From an uncultured Prevotellaceae bacterium (GTDB taxonomy: Bacteria; Bacteroidota; Bacteroidia; Bacteroidales; Bacteroidaceae): DNA of 13,551 nucleotides. The notes below the pieces were generated by a model. It saw only the letters and a program-made list of their open reading frames with translations. It searched no databases and had not been told where the DNA came from. The number at the start of each line of letters is the position of its first letter. Position 1 is the first letter of the stretch. Below are positions 8,654 to 13,551 of this stretch, in pieces. The translations under genes and the position numbers were made by a program. Location of the stretch: the NCBI GenBank assembly GCA_937910905.1, contig CALEPV010000062.1, forward strand, positions 1-13,551, given 5' to 3'.

Positions 8654-8800
8654 AATAACTTGGGACGATTTTATAGGAAAGGATTAGCACTCATCTTTTT
8701 GGCTTCTTTGCCTCCACTCATCAGTCACGTAGCCCGCTACGCTCCTTCTTCGTGAAGACAAATAAGCTCAAAAATATGAGTCAAATCGTCCCAACTTATT
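8654..8800. repeat. Near-palindromic element filling a convergent intergenic gap
   Basis: The ends 8654-8671 and 8783-8800 are inverted repeats with 17 of 18 positions matching. Inward, ACTCATCTTTTTG pairs with CAAAAATATGAGT with one mismatch. The pairing continues imperfectly to a central CGTAGC-CC-GCTACG hairpin (8728-8741). The left arm has about 17 extra bases. The element starts 9 bases after the esterase stop and ends 35 bases before the end of rprY. It could be a bidirectional terminator for the two convergent genes or a small mobile (MITE- or REP-like) element. No coding sequence is seen in it. Confidence 0.75.
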
Positions 8801-8835
8801 ATTTAATCATCACTAAGTGAAATGGACAATTTTCC

Positions 8836-9549
8836 TCACGCTTCTTCGCTCATCTCGGCAATCAGACGGTAGCCTTTGCCGTGCACGTTGTTAATCTCGA
8901 TTTCGGGATCGTCCTTCAGGTGCTTGCGCAGCTTGGTGATGTACACGTCCATTGAGCGGGCGTTGAAGTAGTTGTCATCTATCCAGATGGTTTTCAAAGC
9001 GAGCTCGCGCTGCAGCACGTCGTTGGCGTGAGCGCAGAGCAGGCTCAGCAGCTCGCTCTCCTTGGTGGTGAGCTTCACCGACTCGCCTGCGTGCGAGAGA
9101 ATCTGCCGCTTGGTGTCGAATGAGTACTGTCCGATGTGGTACATGGCCACGTTCTTCTGCTGCTTGCCTCGCACGCGGCGCAGTATGGCTTCCATGCGCA
9201 GTACCAGTTCCTCCATGCTGAAGGGCTTGGTGATGTAGTCGTCGGCACCGATCTTGAAGCCGTCGAATATGTCCTCCTTCAGGTTCCTGGCCGTGAGGAA
9301 AATGATGGGTATCTCCTGGTTGACCTGGCGTATCTCCTGTGCCAGTTTGAAACCGTCCATCTTGGGCATCATCACATCGAGCACGCACATGTCGTAGGTG
9401 TTCTTGATGAAAGCCTTGTAGCCGGCTTCGCCATCGGGACAGAGCTCTGCATCGTAGCCCTTGGCTTGCAGATACTCGCGAAGCAGCATACCCAGACTTT
9501 CGTCGTCCTCGCACAGGAGGATCCTTTTCTTTACTTCTTCTTGTGTCAT
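8836..9549 (-). CDS. rprY: OmpR/PhoB-family response regulator, RprY-like
   Basis: DNA-binding regulator of 237 residues. The receiver domain (about 9-122) has the acidic pocket Glu14/Asp15/Asp16, phospho-acceptor Asp58 in LDVMMPKMDG, switch Thr86 and Lys108 in TKPF. A winged-helix output domain (about 135-232) includes the segment ending in VHGKGYRL. The receiver sequence, with EDDESLGMLLREYLQAKGY and GADDYITKPFSMEEL, is very close to what I recall of RprY from Bacteroides and Porphyromonas. RprY there works with the kinase RprX. It lies 65 bases downstream of the kinase gene on the same strand, so the two are probably co-transcribed. Target genes cannot be read from the sequence. Confidence 0.9.
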   Translation of the reverse strand: MTQEEVKKRILLCEDDESLGMLLREYLQAKGYDAELCPDGEAGYKAFIKNTYDMCVLDVMMPKMDGFKLAQEIRQVNQEIPIIFLTARNLKEDIFDGFKIGADDYITKPFSMEELVLRMEAILRRVRGKQQKNVAMYHIGQYSFDTKRQILSHAGESVKLTTKESELLSLLCAHANDVLQRELALKTIWIDDNYFNARSMDVYITKLRKHLKDDPEIEINNVHGKGYRLIAEMSEEA

Positions 9550-9567
9550 AGTTATTGGGGATTTAGT

Positions 9568-9599
9568 CGTTGTATCGTTGTGTCGTTCTCTCGTTATTT
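9568..9599. repeat. Four tandem 8-bp units between rprX and rprY
   Basis: On the plus strand the gap reads CGTTGTAT, CGTTGTGT, CGTTCTCT, CGTTATTT: four consecutive octamers sharing CGTT and T at positions 6 and 8. It lies just upstream of rprY. It could be a regulator site or simple-sequence drift. It lies outside both coding regions, so length change would not shift a frame. Confidence 0.6.
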
Positions 9600-9614
9600 C
9601 AATCTCTTTTGCTG

Positions 9615-11168
9615 TCAGTCAATCAGCGGCAGTGAGATGATGAATGTGGTGCCTCGCGAGGGCTCGCTTTCGGCCTTGATGGTACCGTGCATCAGCTCGA
9701 TCATGGTCTTCACGTAGCTCAAACCGAGGCCGAAGCCTTTGACATCGTGCTTGTTACCTGTGTGTACGCGGTAGAAGCGGTCGAAGATGCGCCTGAGGTC
9801 GTCGCGCTTGATGCCTATGCCGTTGTCGCTCACGGTGATGATCAGCCGTGACGACTGGTTGGCGGTGGTCACGTTCAGTTGCAGCGGCTCGTCGTCGCGG
9901 CGGTACTTGACGGCGTTGTCCAGCAGGTTGAACACCACGTTGGTGAAGTGCATCTCGTCCACGTAGATGGCTGCGTCCTCGGCATCGAGGTTTGCTGTGA
10001 GCGAGCCTCCGCTCTGCTTGACCTTGAGTGTGAATGTGTGCACTACGTCGTCTATCACCACATTGGCGTCTATCTCTTTCTCGTTGAAGCGTATGTTGCC
10101 ATTCTCGTAGAGCGACATCTGCAGCACTTTCTCCACCTGATAGCGCAGCCTTCGTGTCTCGCTGACTATCACGCCTGACAGGTTGTCTATCATCGCCGGG
10201 CTCTTGGCCACGCTCTTGTCGCCGAGCATCTGTGCCGCCAGCGAGATGCTGGATATTGGTGTCTTGAACTCGTGGGTCATGTTGTTGATGAAGTCGTTCT
10301 TCATCTCTGTGTCGCGCTTCTGGCGTACGATGAGCCACACGGTGAAGCAGAACGTGAAGAAGAGTATCAGGGTGAACACCAGGGATGGGATCATGGCGCT
10401 GGCTGCTCCCATGATGTAGGATGTGCGCTCGGGGAAGTGCACTCGCAGCACGCCCATCTTCTGCAGCGGGTCGTTGCGGAACAGCGTCTGTGTGTAGGTG
10501 TAGTCGATGCCTGTGCTGTCGAAGTCCACGCAGCGGAACACCTCCTGCCCTCTGGAGTCGGCCACGCTGAAGTGGTACTCCAGCGTGATGCCGCTGGATT
10601 CCAGTTCTGCCCGCAGGTTGCTGTCCAGCAGACGGAAGTTGATGCGCTCCCCTAGGGCCTTCTCGCTGGCGGTGTAGAGTATGGTGTAGACGACTTCGTC
10701 CAGCACTCCCTTGCGGTAGAGGTATGCGTTCTTCACGAACTCGCGGAAGCGCATCGAGGCGTCGTCCACTGTCCCGTAGTGCCGCATTCCAAGTCCCGAC
10801 GGTAGCTGAGGTGCCAGGGTGGATGTGCGCTGCTGCGGCTGTGCTACGGCGATGGTTGCCGAGATGGGCGTTGTGTCCAGCTGCATGTAGCCCTGCCAGG
10901 CGGTGGATGTGTAGGTGGACAGTGAGGCGTCGGCCAGTGTGCTGTCAGCGTTGAGACCCATCTGCTGTGCTGCCTGCTGGAGGTAGCGGAATGTCTCGTT
11001 GCGCTCCAGGTCGCGGCTTGTCTGGTCGAGTGCGCGGAACACTGCTTCGTCGAACTGCCCCTTGCGCATGGTGGCCATAGCCTGCACTATGCGGGCTTGC
11101 AGCATCAGCAGCCCGAAGAACGACAGGCCGATGACTATGCTTATCAGTGCTATGGTGGTGCGCTTCAT
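9615..11168 (-). CDS. rprX: Membrane sensor histidine kinase, RprX-like
   Basis: 517 residues from ATG 11168. An ATG 57 bases upstream (11225) is rejected, because the -7 promoter element at 11194-11201 lies between the two and because MKRTTIALIS gives a normal membrane-anchor start. TM1 is at about 5-25, then a periplasmic sensor region (about 30-250), then TM2 (about 255-281). The HisKA domain holds the phospho-accepting His299 in THEFKTPISS. The ATP-binding domain has the N-box with Asn418 (FNLLDNAVKY), the DNGIGI box from Asp448 and GFGLGL near 478. It should phosphorylate the regulator encoded 65 bases downstream. The length is near that recalled for B. fragilis RprX (about 519). The periplasmic region shows no domain I recognise, so the signal is unknown. 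Confidence 0.9.
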   Translation of the reverse strand: MKRTTIALISIVIGLSFFGLLMLQARIVQAMATMRKGQFDEAVFRALDQTSRDLERNETFRYLQQAAQQMGLNADSTLADASLSTYTSTAWQGYMQLDTTPISATIAVAQPQQRTSTLAPQLPSGLGMRHYGTVDDASMRFREFVKNAYLYRKGVLDEVVYTILYTASEKALGERINFRLLDSNLRAELESSGITLEYHFSVADSRGQEVFRCVDFDSTGIDYTYTQTLFRNDPLQKMGVLRVHFPERTSYIMGAASAMIPSLVFTLILFFTFCFTVWLIVRQKRDTEMKNDFINNMTHEFKTPISSISLAAQMLGDKSVAKSPAMIDNLSGVIVSETRRLRYQVEKVLQMSLYENGNIRFNEKEIDANVVIDDVVHTFTLKVKQSGGSLTANLDAEDAAIYVDEMHFTNVVFNLLDNAVKYRRDDEPLQLNVTTANQSSRLIITVSDNGIGIKRDDLRRIFDRFYRVHTGNKHDVKGFGLGLSYVKTMIELMHGTIKAESEPSRGTTFIISLPLID

Positions 11169-11193
11169 GTGCGGATTCGTGGGTAATGCATGA

Positions 11194-11201
11194 CAAAAGT
11201 A
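11194..11201 (-). promoter_or_regulatory. -7 promoter element of rprX-rprY
   Basis: On the minus strand TACTTTTG fits TAnnTTTG, about 25 bases before the ATG at 11168, giving a short leader. No TTG is seen at the usual -33 distance, which may mean a weak or activated promoter. Confidence 0.5.
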
Positions 11202-11298
11202 GTGCTTTTGCTCCGGTTTTAACACTTCGGCCTTTTAACATTTGCCACAAATTGACTTACCTTAACATATATTGCTTGTCTGTGCAGATTTATTAATG

Positions 11299-11324
11299 CG
11301 CGTACCTTATTATTACGCGTACCT
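11299..11324. repeat. Direct repeat CGCGTACCT, two copies 17 bases apart
   Basis: CGCGTACCT occurs at 11299-11307 and 11316-11324, each preceded by an ATTA-containing AT tract. Same-face spacing of less than two helical turns would suit a regulator site. It lies about 100 bases upstream of the rprX promoter element, in a stretch without genes. Confidence 0.45.
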
Positions 11325-11337
11325 ATATATAAAGAGT

Positions 11338-11385
11338 TGCGCACCGGCGGCAGTCGTGTGTGCGCGGGTGTGCCGTCGGTGCGCA
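11338..11385 (-). terminator. Strong GC-rich hairpin after the membrane-protein gene
   Basis: TGCGCACCGGCGGCA (11338-11352) pairs with TGCCGTCGGTGCGCA (11371-11385) over 15 bp with one possible G-U pair. The loop is 18 bases. It lies 28 bases beyond the stop of the minus-strand gene ending at 11414. The bases that follow on that strand (ACTCTTTATATATA) are T-rich but not a clean run, so this is a probable rather than classical intrinsic terminator. Confidence 0.6.
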
Positions 11386-11413
11386 GTGTGGTTGTCTTGC
11401 TGTGCGGGTGTGC

Positions 11414-11938
11414 CTACTTCTTCAGCTTGGTCTTGTTCACGACGTAGACGATACCCAGCCAGCAGGCTGTGAGCAGGGCTGCGCCGAGTATGCCGGCTGC
11501 GATGCTCATCAAGCCGTAGATGAATGTCTGAGTGGCGGCCTCGGGGTTGTTCTCCAGTAGGTCCTCAACGCCGGCGGGAGGATTCCATAAACCGAACTCC
11601 TCTACGCGCTCGGGAGCCTCTGCCAGGATGTCCACCACCTTCTGAGCCGAAATCTTCAGGAATGTGGAGCCGAGCAGAGCCTTGGCCAGACCTACACCAG
11701 CCAAGATGGTGATTACGCTGACAATGCCGGTCACGGCGCTGCCGATAGGTGCCTCAGGCGCATCGTAGGTCGGGGTAATTTTGTTCACGAAGTAGTGAAT
11801 GATGATACCCAGCACTGTGACCAGGGCACCCGAAACCAGGAGCAGGTTGTTGTCAACCGCGTCCACTGCGAAGCACACACCAAGGATCACTGCACCCAAA
11901 ATGGTGACAATGATACCCAAGTAATTCATGATTTTCAT
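11414..11938 (-). CDS. Small integral membrane protein of unknown function
   Basis: 174 residues, not recognised as any named family. Four hydrophobic helices are visible: about 5-25, 30-51, 66-90 and 141-167. Between helices 3 and 4 lies a polar, mostly acidic stretch (about 98-138: APERVEEFGLWNPPAGVEDL and on) with two Asn-Pro pairs, probably a soluble loop. The C-terminus is basic (NKTKLKK), which favours a cytoplasmic end. A second Met three codons in (11929) could be the start instead. It is transcribed alone, divergently from rpsF, and ends at a strong hairpin (11338-11385). Nothing nearby indicates its role. The regular gene-like composition and membrane layout make it a convincing real gene. 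Confidence 0.75.
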   Translation of the reverse strand: MKIMNYLGIIVTILGAVILGVCFAVDAVDNNLLLVSGALVTVLGIIIHYFVNKITPTYDAPEAPIGSAVTGIVSVITILAGVGLAKALLGSTFLKISAQKVVDILAEAPERVEEFGLWNPPAGVEDLLENNPEAATQTFIYGLMSIAAGILGAALLTACWLGIVYVVNKTKLKK

Positions 11939-11968
11939 AGTGATTGTTGTATTGTATTATTATTGCTT

Positions 11969-11984
11969 CCGTCATATATTACGG
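11969..11984. promoter_or_regulatory. Imperfect palindrome upstream of the membrane-protein gene
   Basis: CCGTCATATATTACGG is a 16-base near-palindrome with one mismatched pair, about 30 bases before the ATG at 11938. Just above it the minus strand carries TATTTTG (11991-11985), one base short of the TAnnTTTG consensus. The palindrome could be an operator or a leader hairpin. Confidence 0.35.
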
Positions 11985-12019
11985 CACAAAATAACGTAAA
12001 ATCAGCCAAACATCGAAAT

Positions 12020-12055
12020 GAAATGATGAAAAAATGCCACCGAGATGATGAAAAA
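12020..12055. repeat. Direct repeat GARATGATGAAAAA upstream of the rpsF promoter
   Basis: GAAATGATGAAAAA (12020-12033) and GAGATGATGAAAAA (12042-12055) differ at one position and are 22 bases apart, close to two helical turns. The A-tracts lie 40-80 bases above the -33 element, where upstream activating A-tracts are common at ribosomal promoters. The rest of 11939-12208 holds only the promoter and leader. Confidence 0.45.
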
Positions 12056-12096
12056 GCCCAAAATCGCTACCCGTCGAAGAAAATGACAGGCAAACG

Positions 12097-12127
12097 TTGG
12101 CCACGTTGCAGAAAAGCTGTACCTTTG
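12097..12127 (+). promoter_or_regulatory. Promoter of the rpsF-rpsR-rplI operon
   Basis: TTG (12097-12099), then 20 bases, then TACCTTTG (12120-12127). This is the best match in the window to the Bacteroidetes -33/-7 pattern with its ideal spacer. The leader to the rpsF ATG is about 75 bases and holds several CCG-containing segments that might fold. Confidence 0.75.
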
Positions 12128-12208
12128 CCGCGCTTTTGGGCCGAATGAGTTCACCCCGAGGCAGAGAGACACCTATTTTAATCATTCAATTAACTAATTC
12201 ACCCAACA

Positions 12209-12550
12209 ATGAATCAGTACGAAACCGTTTTCATTTTAACTCCCGTTTTGTCTGACGAACAGATGAAGGAAGCGGTTGCAAAGTTCAAGACCCTGCTGAC
12301 CGATGGCGGTGCAGAGATTGTGAACGAGGAACTTTGGGGAATGAAGAAGCTGGCCTATCCTATCGAGAAGAAGAGCACAGGCTTCTATGCCCTCATGCAG
12401 TTCAACGCCGACCCTCAGCTCATCAAGAAGCTGGAAGTAAACTATCGTCGTGACGAGCGCGTATTGCGTTACATCACTGTGAAGCTCGACAAGCACGCAG
12501 CCGAGTACGCACAGAAGCGAATCAACAAACTTAATCAGAAGGAGGCATAA
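12209..12550 (+). CDS. rpsF: 30S ribosomal protein S6
   Basis: 113 residues. S6 sits on the platform of the small subunit, next to S18 and bound to 16S rRNA. The N-terminal MNQYETVFILTPVLSDEQ and the following WGMKKLAYPIEKKSTGFY segment are hallmarks of the family. The short C-terminal extension is basic and Gln-rich, and the protein lacks the acidic tail of E. coli S6. It is the first gene of a three-gene operon with rpsR three bases on. No Shine-Dalgarno sequence is seen before the ATG; the leader is A/T-rich, as is common in Bacteroidetes. Confidence 0.97.
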   Translation: MNQYETVFILTPVLSDEQMKEAVAKFKTLLTDGGAEIVNEELWGMKKLAYPIEKKSTGFYALMQFNADPQLIKKLEVNYRRDERVLRYITVKLDKHAAEYAQKRINKLNQKEA

Positions 12551-12553
12551 ACA

Positions 12554-12817
12554 ATGGCACAATCAGAAATACGCTATTTGACACCACCCACTGTAGATGT
12601 CAAGAAGAAGAAATACTGCCGCTTCAAGAAGCTCGGCATCAAGTATATCGACTACAAGGATCCCGAATTTCTCAAGAAGTTCCTCAACGAGCAGGGCAAG
12701 ATACTGCCTCGCCGCATCACAGGCACTTCGATGAAGTTCCAGCGCCGCGTGGCACAAGCTGTGAAGCGTGCACGCCACCTCGCACTGCTCCCATTCGTGA
12801 CCGACTTGATGAAGTAA
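12554..12817 (+). CDS. rpsR: 30S ribosomal protein S18
   Basis: 87 residues, binds as a heterodimer with S6 on the 30S platform. The basic KKKKYCRFKKLGIKYIDYKD segment and the C-terminal RRITGTSMKFQRRVAQAVKR helix region are family signatures. It starts three bases after rpsF ends, so translation is probably coupled; GGAGG at the end of rpsF can serve as its ribosome-binding site. No ssb gene lies between rpsF and rpsR, unlike in Firmicutes. A single Cys remains near the N-terminus. Confidence 0.97.
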   Translation: MAQSEIRYLTPPTVDVKKKKYCRFKKLGIKYIDYKDPEFLKKFLNEQGKILPRRITGTSMKFQRRVAQAVKRARHLALLPFVTDLMK

Positions 12818-12850
12818 TGTCTAACCCAGTAAACTGATGCAATAAACACT

Positions 12851-13396
12851 ATGGAACTTATTCTGAAAGAAGATGTCATCGGCTTGGGTTACAAGTACGA
12901 TATCGTAAATGTTAAGTCGGGCTACGGCCGCAACTACCTCATCCCCACAGGCAAGGCCGTCATCGCCTCAGAGAGCGCAAAGAAGGTACTGGCCGAGGAA
13001 CTCAAGCAGAAGGCCCAGAAGCTGGCCAAAATCAAGGCCGACGCCCAGGCTGTTGCCAACAAGCTGGTCGGTGTAGCCCTAACCATCGAGGCCAAGGTGA
13101 GCGCCAGTGGCACCATCTACGGCAGCGTGAACAACGTGATGATAGCCGACGAGCTCAGCAAGCTGGGCTTCGACATCGACCGCAAGCTCATCACCATCAA
13201 GGATGTCAAGACTATCGGCGAGCACTCAGCCACCGTGCGCCTGCACAAGGAGGTCAGCGTACAGATTCCCGTGACCGTGGTTCCCGACGCGCCCGTTGAG
13301 GCTGCACCAGCCGCCGAGGAAGCTCCCGCTGCACCAGCCGCTGAGGAAGCGACCGCCGCTGAGGAGGAAGCCGTAGAAGAGGAAGCAGCTGAGTAA
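12851..13396 (+). CDS. rplI: 50S ribosomal protein L9 with an acidic Ala/Glu tail
   Basis: 181 residues. The N-terminal rRNA-binding domain contains MELILKEDVIGLGYKYDIVN and the GYGRNYLIP motif. A long central helix (about 41-75) connects to the C-terminal domain, which ends near residue 146 (SVQIPVTVVPD). L9 normally ends about there (roughly 147-150 residues). Here another 35 residues follow that contain 12 Glu, many Ala and Pro, and no basic residue. The tail is open to a clean TAA and is followed by a strong terminator, so it is a genuine extension. Its role is unknown. The gene is last in the operon, 33 bases after rpsR. Confidence 0.96.
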   Translation: MELILKEDVIGLGYKYDIVNVKSGYGRNYLIPTGKAVIASESAKKVLAEELKQKAQKLAKIKADAQAVANKLVGVALTIEAKVSASGTIYGSVNNVMIADELSKLGFDIDRKLITIKDVKTIGEHSATVRLHKEVSVQIPVTVVPDAPVEAAPAAEEAPAAPAAEEATAAEEEAVEEEAAE

Positions 13397-13429
13397 TCAG
13401 CCGGCATACCCCCTGAATGAATACCACAT

Positions 13430-13464
13430 CCGTCCACTGTCTGTTGCAGATGGTGGACGGTTTT
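13430..13464 (+). terminator. Intrinsic terminator of the rpsF-rpsR-rplI operon
   Basis: CCGTCCAC (13430-13437) pairs perfectly with GTGGACGG (13453-13460), with an inner CTG/CAG pairing, and is followed directly by TTTT. It lies 33 bases after the rplI stop. Confidence 0.88.
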
Positions 13465-13465
13465 C

Positions 13466-13551
13466 GTTCGCCCGACATGGGCATAATCTAACGGGTGCAA
13501 GTCCCGAGCGCGGTCTAATAGCGGCAAGCGCACAGCCAAAGACAAGGTGCC
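13466..13551 (+). mobile_element. 5' end of a group II intron (class IIC-like), cut by the window edge
   Basis: Two bases after the terminator T-run starts, GTTCGCCCGACATGGGC opens a series that follows the start of the Oceanobacillus iheyensis IIC intron as I remember it. The series is a GCCC/GGGC helix (13470-13473 with 13479-13482), ATCTA, a CGGG/CCCG helix around TGCAAGT (13492-13506), a GCGC/GCGC helix (13508-13531), then CAGCC and AAGGTGCC. The usual 5' end is GTGYG; here it is GTTCG. Class IIC introns insert just behind terminator hairpins, exactly this position. The reverse transcriptase gene and the rest of the ribozyme lie outside the window. Confidence 0.8.

Noticed and set aside
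9136..9717. 193-residue plus-strand frame across rprY and its upstream gap
   Set aside because: Antisense to a clear response regulator; the sequence has no protein-like domain pattern.
11196..11210. Short AAAAG/CTTTT hairpin near the rprX promoter
   Set aside because: Five weak pairs overlapping the promoter element; too small to support as a separate feature.
11169..11225. Upstream in-frame ATG of the sensor kinase (19 extra residues)
   Set aside because: The -7 element at 11194-11201 lies inside this stretch, and the membrane anchor starts at 11168.
12024..12148. 41-codon frame starting MMKKCHRDDE ahead of rpsF
   Set aside because: It overlaps the rpsF promoter, lacks a ribosome-binding site and arises from the A-rich direct repeats.
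1..13551. CRISPR array, tRNA or rRNA genes, phage genes or defence system
   Set aside because: No regularly spaced repeats with unique spacers, no RNA gene sequences I recognise and no defence-type proteins were seen on either strand.

Overview
The window looks like a chromosomal segment of a Bacteroidales bacterium, most likely Prevotella or a close relative. Four observations support this. Promoters carry the Bacteroidetes -7 element TAnnTTTG, seen at five places. Ribosome-binding sites are weak or absent. A two-component pair closely resembles RprX/RprY. The ribosomal operon is rpsF-rpsR-rplI with no ssb, as is usual in that phylum. The genus is inferred from these traits and was not tested by any search.

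Left part (1-5421). One very large secreted protein is read on the minus strand from 4963 and leaves the window at base 1 (1654 residues visible, no stop). It holds a GH33-type sialidase beta-propeller with four Asp-boxes, flanked by three copies of a diverged module and further beta-rich domains. Between it and eno lies a short relic: the last ~35 codons of another secreted protein, broken by a frameshift but still followed by an intrinsic terminator.

Centre (5422-8644). Enolase (eno, minus) and a secreted protein made of two tandem SGNH/CE12-type esterase domains (plus) diverge from a shared region with a promoter for each. The esterase and sialidase genes are separated by eno, so they do not form one operon. 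Both products probably act on glycans outside the cytoplasm.

Right-centre (8645-11413). A near-palindromic element of about 147 bp fills the convergent gap. It is followed by the minus-strand operon rprX-rprY (sensor kinase then response regulator). The gap between those two genes carries four tandem 8-bp units.

Right end (11414-13551). A four-helix membrane protein of unknown function (minus) diverges from the rpsF-rpsR-rplI operon (plus), which has a well-formed promoter and a strong terminator. Immediately after that terminator begins what reads as the 5' end of a group IIC intron. That is the placement known for this intron class, and the element runs out of the window.

I did not find a clearly new multigene system. 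The best leads are the sialidase with a substituted triad arginine, the orphan secretion-tail relic, the palindromic element and the truncated group II intron.
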